Shown: positions 1 through 7,352, counted from the stretch's first letter. The stretch is DNA of 15,185 bases from Bacteroidetes bacterium UBA7688 (GCA_002482815.1 DLGS01000200.1:1-15185), one strand, 5' to 3'. Made by a program: numbers and translations. The notes: generated from the letters alone by a model not told the origin.

Positions 1-2
1 TG

Positions 3-152
3 TTTGAACAACAACTGATCCAGACCAAACAACAAGTGGTGATCAGCGGTGATGGCTTTGCAATTAACGGCCGTGGGGTCGAAGTCGACTTAGTCAGCCA
101 GAAACTTCAACTTAATCAACATAAAGGGACGGTTTACCGCCATGAAAAATAA
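3..152 (+). CDS. lptC: LptC, C-terminal fragment (LPS transport periplasmic bridge)
   Basis: An open frame enters from the left edge and stops at TAA 150-152, giving the last 49 residues of a protein. The piece contains VVISGDGFAINGRGVEVDL and ends with KGTVYRHEK, which fits the closing beta-strands of the LptC jelly roll. LptC is a single-pass inner-membrane protein whose periplasmic domain receives lipopolysaccharide from LptB2FG and hands it to LptA. Identification rests mainly on context: the frame overlaps the start of lptA by 11 bases, exactly the lptC-lptA-lptB order of gammaproteobacteria. The N-terminal membrane helix and most of the domain lie outside the window. The short length keeps direct homology evidence modest. 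Confidence 0.75.
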   Translation, partial: FEQQLIQTKQQVVISGDGFAINGRGVEVDLVSQKLQLNQHKGTVYRHEK

Positions 153-630
153 TCTGCTGCTGGCAGTGCTGCTGGGCCTGTTCTCGCTGGCATGTCAGGC
201 AACTAACAACGATTTCTCCGAACCTGTCAATGTCAGCTCCGATAACTTTGACGGCAGCGTTAAAGAGAAAAAACTGATTTATCTTGGCAATGTTTTGGTA
301 ACCCAGGGTTCTCTGCAAATAAAAGCAGAACGCCTGGAAGTAGACAGCTCCAAAGGTCAGGGCAAAGAAGTGTTTATCGCCAGCGGCACCCCGGCCTCTT
401 ATTCCCAGGTACTGGATGGTGACAAACCTATTGCAGCCATGGCCAACGAAATTCGTTATGACGTAGCGACCAGAGTTTTGACACTCACCGGAAATGCCGA
501 AATCAACCAGAGTGGCAGCGTAGTAAAAAGCGCCAAAATTCAATACGATTTGGCCCAGCAGAAACTGAATGCTGAAGGTGGCAAAGATACTCAGCGTGTC
601 AGTACCGTCTTTATTCCAGAGAAAAACTAA
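142..630 (+). CDS. lptA: LptA, periplasmic lipopolysaccharide transport protein
   Basis: The product has 162 residues; E. coli LptA has 185, and the difference is mostly a missing C-terminal tail. LptA forms the periplasmic bridge of stacked beta-jelly rolls that carries LPS from LptC to LptD in the outer membrane. Residues 1-20 form a signal peptide (MKNN, a leucine-rich core, then CQA before T21). The mature part shows the OstA/LptA pattern: YLGNVLVTQGSLQIKAERL, then QGKEVFIASGTPASY, IRYDVATRVLTLTGNAEI and a closing RVSTVFIP. The ATG at 142 lies inside lptC, with an AGGGA ribosome-binding site upstream in lptC, so translation is probably coupled. lptB starts two bases after its stop. Base composition is richer in G+C than in the region after 1,150. 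Confidence 0.95.
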   Translation: MKNNLLLAVLLGLFSLACQATNNDFSEPVNVSSDNFDGSVKEKKLIYLGNVLVTQGSLQIKAERLEVDSSKGQGKEVFIASGTPASYSQVLDGDKPIAAMANEIRYDVATRVLTLTGNAEINQSGSVVKSAKIQYDLAQQKLNAEGGKDTQRVSTVFIPEKN

Positions 631-631
631 C

Positions 632-1384
632 GTGAAAACTCTTGTCGCATCGCATTTGGCGAAAAGTTATAAAGGCCGTCAGGTGGTTAAAGACGTCAGC
701 CTCGAAGTGAATGCAGGCCAGATTGTTGGTTTGCTCGGCCCTAATGGTGCCGGTAAAACCACCACTTTTTACATGATTGTAGGTTTAGTGCCTTCGGATA
801 AAGGCACTATCACGCTGGATGGTCATGATATGACCTTCGACCCTATTCACGCCCGCGCCCGGCAGGGCATTGGGTATCTGCCGCAGGAAAGTTCTATTTT
901 CCGCAAGCTCAGTGTGTATGACAACCTGATGGCTATTTTGCAAACGCGCAAAGATCTCAAAGACGAACAGCGCGAACAAATTGCCGACGAGCTGCTGGAT
1001 GAGTTTAATATTACCCATATCCGCACCAGCCTTGGTATGAGCCTTTCGGGTGGCGAAAGACGGCGGGTTGAAATAGCCCGTGCTTTAGCCGCGAATCCGG
1101 CATTTATCCTGCTTGATGAACCTTTTGCCGGTATCGACCCAATTGCTGTAGAGGATATTCAGTCTATTGTCGCTAAATTGAAATTTAAAAATATCGGCAT
1201 TCTTATTACCGATCATAATGTGCAGGAAACCTTGTCTATCACAGACAGAGCCTATCTGTTGTTTGAAGGACAGATACTTAAAGCAGGTGTTGCGGAAGAA
1301 TTAGCTGCAGATGAACAAGTTCGAAAAGTGTATCTTGGGCAAAATTTCGAGTTGAAAAGAAAGATTTACACTGTTGAAGGCTAA
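632..1384 (+). CDS. lptB: LptB, LPS export ABC transporter ATPase; chimeric between two lineages
   Basis: LptB is the cytoplasmic ATPase that powers LPS extraction by LptB2FG. The GTG at 632, one base after the lptA stop, is chosen because residues then align with E. coli LptB; this gives 250 residues against 241. Visible motifs: Walker A GPNGAGKTT (36-44, Lys42), Q-loop Gln85, Phe90 in the groove that meets LptF/G, signature LSGGE (138-142), Walker B ILLDE with catalytic Glu163, and H-loop His195. The first about 158 residues follow the gammaproteobacterial pattern (HARARQGIGYLPQE, RALAANP). From about residue 172 the sequence changes to the Bacteroidota pattern (AVEDIQ, NIGILITDHNVQETL, EELAADEQVRKVYLGQ, tail NFELKRK). 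The frame stays intact and all catalytic residues are kept. In proteobacteria rpoN commonly follows; here a Bacteroidota gene does. I infer an assembly chimera more probably than a natural hybrid. Confidence 0.93.
   Translation: MKTLVASHLAKSYKGRQVVKDVSLEVNAGQIVGLLGPNGAGKTTTFYMIVGLVPSDKGTITLDGHDMTFDPIHARARQGIGYLPQESSIFRKLSVYDNLMAILQTRKDLKDEQREQIADELLDEFNITHIRTSLGMSLSGGERRRVEIARALAANPAFILLDEPFAGIDPIAVEDIQSIVAKLKFKNIGILITDHNVQETLSITDRAYLLFEGQILKAGVAEELAADEQVRKVYLGQNFELKRKIYTVEG
1100..1148. other. Taxonomic junction inside lptB (probable chimera breakpoint)
   Basis: The last clearly gammaproteobacterial residues (AANP) are encoded just before 1100, and the first clearly Bacteroidota residues (AVEDIQ) begin at 1145. 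The stretch between encodes the Walker B/D-loop motif FILLDEPFAGIDPI, which is nearly invariant in both lineages, so a shared word of about 25-30 bases could have joined two unrelated contigs. The change in protein lineage coincides with a change of gene neighbourhood, of apparent base composition and of promoter style. The exact base cannot be fixed without the two parental sequences. Confidence 0.75.
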
Positions 1385-1388
1385 AATA

Positions 1389-1419
1389 TTTGTTCCTTTA
1401 GAAGGCAATGCTATTTTTG
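1389..1419 (+). promoter_or_regulatory. Bacteroidota-type promoter for the GH3 gene
   Basis: TTTG at 1389-1392 and TATTTTTG at 1412-1419 match the Bacteroidota -33 TTTG and -7 TAnnTTTG elements, with 19 bases between them. This is the best two-part match in the window. Transcription would start near 1426, leaving a leader of about 28 bases before the ATG at 1454. No Shine-Dalgarno site is visible, as is usual in this phylum. Confidence 0.6.
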
Positions 1420-1453
1420 TGCCACGAAACCACCAATACCGATTATTTTAAAT

Positions 1454-2968
1454 ATGGGAATTCTCAGTCCTGCTATCAAAAGTTTTTTGAAACTACGCAC
1501 AAGTGTGATTGATAATTTCATGCTCAATCCAATCGACACGCAAAAGCGCGTTTTCAACGATTTGATTGGTAGCGCCCAGTTTACCGAATATGGAAAAAAG
1601 TATGGATTTGAGCATTTAAACAGTATTGCTGAATTTCAACAAAAAGTCCCGCTCAATAATTACGATTCGCTAAAACCTTACATTCAGCGCATCCTCGAAG
1701 GAGAGCAAAATATCCTTTGGCCATCCGAAATTACATGGTTTGCCAAAAGCAGCGGCACCACTTCCGATAAAAGCAAATTTATTCCGGTTTCAAAAGAGGC
1801 ATTGGACGATAATCATTATAAAAGCGGTAAAGATGCAGTAGCACTTTATCTTTCCAAGCATCCTGATTCAAAAATCACTTCCGGTAAATGTCTCGTTATT
1901 GGTGGCAGCCACCAGCTCAACCAGTTGAGCGAAGACACTTTCTATGGTGACCTTTCGGCGGTGATGATGCAAAACATGCCCTGGACGGGTCAGTTTTTGC
2001 GTACTCCGGATTTATCTATTGCACTAATGGAGGAATGGGAGGCGAAAATCGAAATGATTGCGCAAAGTACTATTCATGAAAATGTGACTTTTATTACCGG
2101 CGTTCCTACCTGGACCATCGTTTTGTTCAAGCGGATTCTGGAAATAACCGGTGCAAAAAATATGCTTGAAGTTTGGCCAAACCTGGAGTTATATCTGCAT
2201 GGTGGCGTTAGCTTTAAGCCTTATAAAGAGCAGTTTAAACTGTATATCCCATCCGATAAAATGCATTATATCGATTCATATAATGCTTCAGAAGGATTTT
2301 TTGCTTCCCAGGATTCAGAAGAAGAGGAAGGCATGTTGTTGTTTCTCAATCATGGGATTTTTTACGAATTCATCCCGATGGACGAATTTGGAAGCGAAAA
2401 CCCTACCGTTCTTACCCTGAAAGGCGTAAAGCAAAATGTCAATTATGCCATGGTCATCAGTACCAATACGGGTTTATGGCGTTATGTTATTGGGGATACT
2501 GTTCAGTTTACCACCATTTCTCCTTTCAGAATTAAGATTACCGGCCGTACTACATTCTTCCTGAATGCATTTGGGGAAGAAGTGATAGTGGATAATGCAG
2601 ACGACGCCATTGCAGAAGCATGCAAACTGACAGGCGCTGTGGTTAATGATTATAGTGCTGCTCCGGTTTTTATGACCGGCAAAACAAACGGTACACACGA
2701 ATGGATTATTGAATTCGAAAAATTGCCTTGTTCTCTGGATGTTTTTGTTACGGAAATGGACACCGCTTTGAAGGCGATTAATTCAGATTACGAAGCGAAA
2801 CGATACAAGGATATTGCTTTAAGAATGCCAATCGTGCATATTATGCCTAAAGGTGGGTTTTCGAACTGGCTGAAAAACAAGAATAAATTGGGTGGACAGC
2901 ATAAGGTCCCCAGATTGAGTAACAACCGCGCTATTATTGAAGAATTACTTCCTTTCACTCAAAAATAA
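1454..2968 (+). CDS. GH3 family protein (acyl-adenylate/amido-synthetase fold)
   Basis: This 504-residue protein has the full length expected of bacterial GH3 proteins. Plant GH3 enzymes adenylate jasmonate, auxin or benzoates and join them to amino acids; the substrates of bacterial members are mostly unknown. Visible signatures are the phosphate-binding loop SSGTTSDKSKFIP (from residue 99), the adenine-side motif YNASEGFF (from 276) and YVIGD (344-348), after which the mobile C-terminal domain follows; this resembles the ANL adenylating enzymes. There is no signal peptide, so it is cytoplasmic. It has a good promoter just upstream. The exported YiiX-like gene follows after six bases in the same frame, suggesting co-transcription and possible translational coupling. 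Family assignment is firm. The reaction it catalyses is not shown by the sequence. Confidence 0.9.
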   Translation: MGILSPAIKSFLKLRTSVIDNFMLNPIDTQKRVFNDLIGSAQFTEYGKKYGFEHLNSIAEFQQKVPLNNYDSLKPYIQRILEGEQNILWPSEITWFAKSSGTTSDKSKFIPVSKEALDDNHYKSGKDAVALYLSKHPDSKITSGKCLVIGGSHQLNQLSEDTFYGDLSAVMMQNMPWTGQFLRTPDLSIALMEEWEAKIEMIAQSTIHENVTFITGVPTWTIVLFKRILEITGAKNMLEVWPNLELYLHGGVSFKPYKEQFKLYIPSDKMHYIDSYNASEGFFASQDSEEEEGMLLFLNHGIFYEFIPMDEFGSENPTVLTLKGVKQNVNYAMVISTNTGLWRYVIGDTVQFTTISPFRIKITGRTTFFLNAFGEEVIVDNADDAIAEACKLTGAVVNDYSAAPVFMTGKTNGTHEWIIEFEKLPCSLDVFVTEMDTALKAINSDYEAKRYKDIALRMPIVHIMPKGGFSNWLKNKNKLGGQHKVPRLSNNRAIIEELLPFTQK

Positions 2969-2974
2969 TTTGCT

Positions 2975-3610
2975 TTGCGTTTCGTACAATTTCTTTTGGC
3001 GTTCTCTTTCCTGAGCCTTGGGGTTTTTGCACAAAAGCCACTTTCCGGCCCTCTGCGCACGGGCGATATTTTATTCCAAAACCTGGATTGCGGCGACCTT
3101 TGTGACGCCATTGAAAAAGTGACTAAAAGCTACGGCGGGCGTCAGCTTTCCCATATCGGACTTGTTGAAATTATAGATGACAATATTTATGTGCTCGAGG
3201 CCATTGGCGAAAGGGTTCAAAGGACCCGGCTTTCCAAGTTTTCTTCGCGCAGCAATAACGAAATTCTGGTTGGAAGAATCAAAAAGCGCTACAACGATAT
3301 CATACCTAAAGCAATCACTTTTGTCATTCAGAAATTGAACGTTCCCTATGATGATGTCTTTTTGTACGACAACAACAAGTACTACTGTTCCGAATTGCTG
3401 TATGATGCTTTCAAAGCAGCAAATTCCGATAATGATTTCTTTTCGCTGCAACCCATGACGTTCAAGCAGCCTGGGAGCGAAACCTATTTCCCTGTTTGGG
3501 TGGATTATTACAAAAAGCGCAACATGGATATCCCGGAAGGTGCTCCCGGCATCAATCCCGGAGGAATATCTCTTTCGCGCAAACTTGACGTTTATGTTTA
3601 CAGAAAGTAA
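2975..3610 (+). CDS. Exported YiiX/YebB-like cysteine hydrolase (NlpC/P60 superfamily)
   Basis: This 211-residue protein belongs to the YiiX-type, circularly permuted papain-like group of NlpC/P60 enzymes. Members are predicted thiol hydrolases acting on peptide, amide or lipid-ester bonds; the true substrate is usually unknown. Residues 1-19 form a signal peptide ending FA before Q20, so it is exported. Family motifs are RTGDILFQ (28-35), SHIGLV with likely catalytic His60, and YYCSELLYDAF with likely catalytic Cys138. The end PEGAPGINPGGIS is typical of Bacteroidota members. The only start that retains the signal peptide is TTG at 2975; the next in-frame ATG lies deep in the domain. It begins six bases after the GH3 stop, in the same frame. 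It converges on the GNAT gene with only 14 bases between stops and no visible terminator. Confidence 0.85.
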   Translation: MRFVQFLLAFSFLSLGVFAQKPLSGPLRTGDILFQNLDCGDLCDAIEKVTKSYGGRQLSHIGLVEIIDDNIYVLEAIGERVQRTRLSKFSSRSNNEILVGRIKKRYNDIIPKAITFVIQKLNVPYDDVFLYDNNKYYCSELLYDAFKAANSDNDFFSLQPMTFKQPGSETYFPVWVDYYKKRNMDIPEGAPGINPGGISLSRKLDVYVYRK

Positions 3611-3624
3611 ATAATTATTTTCTT

Positions 3625-4122
3625 TTATTTCCGGAAGGCGTAAATGAGCTCGTCTATGAATTCACCATTTTTAAAGATGGTCTTCTCAAAACTTCCTTCC
3701 AGTTTAAACCCGGCTTTCTCTATTACTTTTTGTGAGGGTATATTGTGTCCGAAAACCCGACCGAAAATTCTTGTGATAGGGTATGTTTCGAAGGCTATAG
3801 GAATCATTCTTTTTATGGCTTCGGTCATAATACCTCTTCCCCAATATTCTTCTGCAATCCAGTAGCCTATTTCTGCGTTTTTGCACAGAATATCACCTTG
3901 TGGATGAATACCAACATTCCCTACAGCTTTGCCTTCCACAATTATAGCCAGCATTTTTGAAGGACAATTATTTTGTGTCCAGGCAAGAAATTTCTCTCCG
4001 CTTTCTCTGGTGTAAGGATGCGCAAAACTATCGGTCATAAACTGAGCAATACGATAGTTGTTGGCGGCGGCCATCAAATCATTGAGGTCATTGCTTTGCC
4101 ATGGGCGGAGTTCAAATTCCAT
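3625..4122 (-). CDS. GNAT family N-acetyltransferase (RimJ/RimL-like)
   Basis: A 165-residue GNAT acetyltransferase of the Acetyltransf_3 (RimJ/RimL/SpeG-like) type, which moves an acetyl group from acetyl-CoA to an amine. It opens with the family's MEFELRPWQSNDLNDL strand-helix. The acetyl-CoA pyrophosphate loop is in the segment EEYWGRGIMTEAI. The downstream PSQKVIEKAGFKLEG is the usual 'neighbour residue, then aging beta-bulge' segment of this branch. There is no signal peptide, so it is cytoplasmic. It is the last gene of a probable minus-strand operon, 15 bases after the TonB-dependent receptor. The acceptor (ribosomal protein N-terminus, polyamine, antibiotic or small metabolite) cannot be told from sequence. 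Nothing marks it as a resistance enzyme. Confidence 0.87.
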   Translation of the reverse strand: MEFELRPWQSNDLNDLMAAANNYRIAQFMTDSFAHPYTRESGEKFLAWTQNNCPSKMLAIIVEGKAVGNVGIHPQGDILCKNAEIGYWIAEEYWGRGIMTEAIKRMIPIAFETYPITRIFGRVFGHNIPSQKVIEKAGFKLEGSFEKTIFKNGEFIDELIYAFRK

Positions 4123-4137
4123 CGGGTATTTTTTTAT

Positions 4138-6345
4138 CTAAAACTTGTAGCGCAGAGCAATTACTAAATTTCTGCCCGGAGCGCTCATTCCGGATGCAAA
4201 ATAACGGTAGTTTTTATCAAAAATATTTTCCACGCCTGCCTGCACGCCAATGTGTTTTATCAGCGTTACGCCAGCTTTAAAGTTGATCGTGTTCCAGCCT
4301 GGCATCCCGTTAGGGGTTGCATAAATCAGGTTGTCTTCGCCGGCCGGGTTATAATTTGGCAGGCTTTTTTTACCATTATACAGGCTGTAAAGTTCCGTGT
4401 ACCAATTCTCTTCTGCATAGCGGATGCCAATTCTACCGGTAACCGGTGGAATATGGTCAAGAGGAATCAATGCCGTGTCATTATGGAACCGTCCAAAAGT
4501 ATAATTGACAGAAGCAAACATTGAAAAATTCCTTGAGGGACGAACAGTTCCTTCCAGTCCGCCACCATATACAAAAGCCTTGTTTTTATTTTGGCTGGCA
4601 AATACGCGCGTCATATTTCCATTGTACATCAACGAATCTGCACCATTATAATTGAAATAATCTGTTACTATCGCATTAGTGAAATTGGTGTAAAAACCAT
4701 ATCCGCTCAGGTTCACTTTCTCATTGATGTATTGTATCCCTAATTCAACGTTTTGTGTATACTCCGGTTTCAGATCTTTGTTTGGTACAATCAATTGATT
4801 TTTGTTTGACTCAAAAACCTTGGTCATATCGTCAAAGTTTGGCGAGCGGAAACCAGTTGAAAAATTCGCTGTAAAGCGCAAGTCTTTCTCCGGCATATAA
4901 GCAAGGCCGATGTTGCCTGTCAATGCTGTGTTGTTTTGTTTTAAATCTTTAACCGGCAAATGAAATTGTACAGCCGTATCTACAAGTGTAGAGTGGAGGT
5001 AGGTATAGTTGAAACGCAGACCATCATTGATGATGAGCTTGCCATCCATTAATTTCATAGTATGTTGTGCAAACCATCCCAGCAGGTTCATATTGTTTTT
5101 GCCATCGGGATAGCGTGAGTCAATTTTTGTAATCTCACCCGTCGTTATATTTTCGCCGTTTGCAGTGGATTTCAATAGATTAAATTGCGCATCTGTACCA
5201 ACGCTCAACTCGTGAATTTTACCTTTTTTGCGCAGGGAAAGGTTATAACCCAAGACGTTGATAGCTTCTTCACGATGGCTCAGAATATCTTTCCTGTAAC
5301 TTCTGTTATGTCTGCTTTCTTTCCAGTATTGATGGCTGGCTGTTGCAGAGAAATCATTGAAGAATCCACGCAGTTTTGTTGCTTCAAACTTGTAGGATTC
5401 AAGGCTTCTTGTTTGCGGGCCATAATACCATTCTGAATTTTTAGCAATACCGGCAGCAGTGGTCTCTGTAAGCCTGTCGTAGCGCGGAATATCACTCGAT
5501 TGTGAAAATTGCAGATTGAGGGTGTGTAAGGTGTTTTTGGTGGGTGCAAAGGCGAATTTCTGAAACAAATCCAATTGGTGATATCCTGTGGCCACTTGTT
5601 TATAAGGATTAGGATTTTTTGCCATCGAGTCTTTTCCGTTAACACGTTCCACAATGAAATTTTTCTTCCAGAGTTTAGTGATAGAATCCGGGCCGTTTTT
5701 CCCTTGTGTCAAATCGTCAAACTGGGCATAAGTGACATGACTGATAGAAGCAAATTTTTTGTTGCCAAATGTCAGACCAATACTGGTTGTGTTTTCACGA
5801 TTTGCAGAAGCGAAACGAACCAAAGCATCGGCACCGGTAATCTCCAGTTTTCTGCTTTTGCCAAAAATCGGGTCTTTCGTTTTCATTAATATGACCCCGC
5901 CCAAAGCATCGCTACCATGAATCGTAGATGATGGTCCGCTCAATACTTCGATACGGTCAAGGATATTATTATCAACACTGATGATATTTTGTAAATGTCC
6001 TGCCCTGAATATAGCATTATTATAACGCACTCCATCAATGTTTAATTGAATCCTGCTGGCTTCAAATCCACGCAGAACTGGGCTTCCGCCACCTTGCTGG
6101 CTTTTTTGTACAAAAACCTGGCCGGTATTCAGTAATACATCAGCTGTACTTTGCGCATTCATTTCTGAGATGCTTTTTGAACAGATAACATCCACTTTCT
6201 GAACGATGTTTTTCTTCTTTTCCGGGAAGATATTCCCCGAAATAATCACTTCATTTAATACCGTATTGAAACTATTGTTAGTTTGGGCTTTTGTGATTAC
6301 CGACACAGCCAGACAGGCGAAAAGCAGGGTTGAGTTTTTTTTCAT
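4138..6345 (-). CDS. TonB-dependent outer-membrane receptor, haem/siderophore-receptor-like
   Basis: A 735-residue active-transport porin of the outer membrane. Residues 1-20 are a signal peptide (cleavage TKA before Q21). A likely TonB box is NEVIISG (31-37). The plug domain runs from about 40 to 155 and contains GGGSPVLRGFEASRIQLNIDG and IEVLSGPSSTIHGSDALGG. The rest is a 22-strand-type barrel ending in aromatic Phe735 (RYKF), as barrel-assembly signals do. FRSPNFDD at 499 with NKDLKPE further on resembles the FRAP/NPNL region of haem and siderophore receptors. There is no CarboxypepD_reg N-terminal domain and no SusD neighbour, so it is not a SusC glycan importer. It follows panC after 30 bases and precedes the GNAT gene after 15, suggesting one transcript. 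The substrate is unproven; haem or iron chelates are the first guess. Confidence 0.9.
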   Translation of the reverse strand: MKKNSTLLFACLAVSVITKAQTNNSFNTVLNEVIISGNIFPEKKKNIVQKVDVICSKSISEMNAQSTADVLLNTGQVFVQKSQQGGGSPVLRGFEASRIQLNIDGVRYNNAIFRAGHLQNIISVDNNILDRIEVLSGPSSTIHGSDALGGVILMKTKDPIFGKSRKLEITGADALVRFASANRENTTSIGLTFGNKKFASISHVTYAQFDDLTQGKNGPDSITKLWKKNFIVERVNGKDSMAKNPNPYKQVATGYHQLDLFQKFAFAPTKNTLHTLNLQFSQSSDIPRYDRLTETTAAGIAKNSEWYYGPQTRSLESYKFEATKLRGFFNDFSATASHQYWKESRHNRSYRKDILSHREEAINVLGYNLSLRKKGKIHELSVGTDAQFNLLKSTANGENITTGEITKIDSRYPDGKNNMNLLGWFAQHTMKLMDGKLIINDGLRFNYTYLHSTLVDTAVQFHLPVKDLKQNNTALTGNIGLAYMPEKDLRFTANFSTGFRSPNFDDMTKVFESNKNQLIVPNKDLKPEYTQNVELGIQYINEKVNLSGYGFYTNFTNAIVTDYFNYNGADSLMYNGNMTRVFASQNKNKAFVYGGGLEGTVRPSRNFSMFASVNYTFGRFHNDTALIPLDHIPPVTGRIGIRYAEENWYTELYSLYNGKKSLPNYNPAGEDNLIYATPNGMPGWNTINFKAGVTLIKHIGVQAGVENIFDKNYRYFASGMSAPGRNLVIALRYKF

Positions 6346-6375
6346 AGAGAAGTTTGCGGATAATAAGGAAATTAA

Positions 6376-7230
6376 TTAATTGATAATTAAATTGTCTATT
6401 AAGCGCACATTGCCGATTCTGGTTGCAATTAAGGCAACCATTTTAAGGCTGTGATTATAGTCGTCAATCGGCTCCAGCGTATCTGCATTTGCCAGGCTGA
6501 TATATTCCGGTTCAAATCCTTTCGCAATCATCAGATCTTTACATTCTTTTTCTACAGTAGCGTAAGGAGTGCCTGTTTCCATTTTGCTCTGAATCGAAAT
6601 CAGGCATTGGTAAATTAGTCCTGCTCTGGCTCTTTGCCCTTCGTTCAGGCGTCTGTTGCGCGAACTCATCGCCAATCCGTCTGGTTCGCGTTGAGTAGGG
6701 CAGGCTACAAATTTTATCTGGCCGGATAAACCCATTTGTTTGCATAAGTCTTTCACTACCAGACATTGCTGAAAATCTTTGCTGCCCATATACAAAGCAT
6801 CCGGTTTTACGATATTCAGTAAAATGGCTACTACTTTTCCGACACCATTAAAATGACCTGGTCTTTGGGCTCCTTCAAATACATTTTCCAGTTTCCCGAA
6901 ATGATATTCTTTCGCGCTTTCTGTGCCATCAGGATAGATTTCTTTGACAGAAGGCAGAAATAAAATATCGCAAGCGGCTGATTCTAAAAGGGTAATATCT
7001 TCAGCGATGGTACTTGGATATTGGTCAAAATCCTGCTTTTCGTTGAATTGGGCCGGATTGACAAAGATGCTGCAAACTGTCAGCATTTCTTCCCCTTTCG
7101 CCTTGCTAATCAGAGAGATATGTCCTTTGTGAAGCGCACCCATGGTCGGTATAAAGCCAATAGAACGACCTGAATTCTTCTGAATGTCAACGTAATTTTG
7201 CAAATCAGAAGTGGTTTTGAAAACAATCAT
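6376..7230 (-). CDS. panC: Pantothenate synthetase (pantoate--beta-alanine ligase)
   Basis: PanC uses ATP to join pantoate and beta-alanine through a pantoyl-adenylate, the last step of vitamin B5 and hence coenzyme A precursor synthesis, in the cytoplasm. Its 284 residues are the normal length. Signatures of the nucleotidyltransferase fold are all present: PTMGALHKGH with the HxGH motif (34-37), IFVNPAQF, the pantoate-side QRPGHFNGVG, YMGSKDFQQ, and the KMSKS-like SSRNRRL. ATG 7230 is directly preceded by an AT-rich gap shared with the divergent GT5-like gene. It is the first gene of the minus-strand cluster panC-receptor-GNAT. No panD, panB or panE is visible in the window. Confidence 0.97.
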   Translation of the reverse strand: MIVFKTTSDLQNYVDIQKNSGRSIGFIPTMGALHKGHISLISKAKGEEMLTVCSIFVNPAQFNEKQDFDQYPSTIAEDITLLESAACDILFLPSVKEIYPDGTESAKEYHFGKLENVFEGAQRPGHFNGVGKVVAILLNIVKPDALYMGSKDFQQCLVVKDLCKQMGLSGQIKFVACPTQREPDGLAMSSRNRRLNEGQRARAGLIYQCLISIQSKMETGTPYATVEKECKDLMIAKGFEPEYISLANADTLEPIDDYNHSLKMVALIATRIGNVRLIDNLIIN

Positions 7231-7255
7231 AAATCAGTATTTGAGAAGGACGCTG

Positions 7256-7263
7256 CAAATAAA
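7256..7263 (-). promoter_or_regulatory. Possible -7 box for panC
   Basis: Read on the minus strand, TTTATTTG matches the TAnnTTTG consensus at five of its six fixed positions. It is followed by CAGC, mirroring the box that serves the divergent gene. Transcription would start near 7249 and give a leader of about 19 bases. No convincing -33 element is seen. Confidence 0.3.
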
Positions 7264-7287
7264 ACGATTTTCGAATTAATATTTTAG

Positions 7288-7295
7288 TAATTTTG
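7288..7295 (+). promoter_or_regulatory. Bacteroidota -7 box for the GT5-like gene
   Basis: TAATTTTG is a perfect TAnnTTTG match, about 57 bases before the ATG at 7353. Upstream, TTTTCG at 7268-7273 is only an approximate -33 element. The gap contains no evident Shine-Dalgarno sequence. The box probably starts a transcript for the GT5-like gene and perhaps the following DUF4270 gene and glmS. Confidence 0.5.
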
Positions 7296-7352
7296 CAGCC
7301 TTAAATACTTTGATTTTTTCTAAAATCATCCAATTTCACTTAAATACATAGT

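Noticed and set aside
142..200. Lipoprotein signal in LptA because of the Cys in FSLAC.
   Set aside because: The residue three before the Cys is Ser and not a good lipobox, and LptA is a soluble periplasmic protein; CQA before T21 fits ordinary signal peptidase cleavage.
112..543. Antisense open frame of 143 codons across lptA.
   Set aside because: It lies wholly opposite a well-identified gene and has no recognisable motif; a shadow of codon use in lptA.
569..631. Longer lptB start at 569, inside lptA.
   Set aside because: The extra 21 residues are unlike any LptB N-terminus, and GTG 632 puts Lys42, Glu163 and His195 in exact E. coli register.
1145..1453. Natural horizontal transfer of an lptCAB block into a Bacteroidota genome as the main explanation.
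   Set aside because: The break lies inside a conserved motif of a gene that both donor and recipient have, with no mobile-element marks or repeats nearby; an assembly join needs fewer assumptions. Kept as an alternative.
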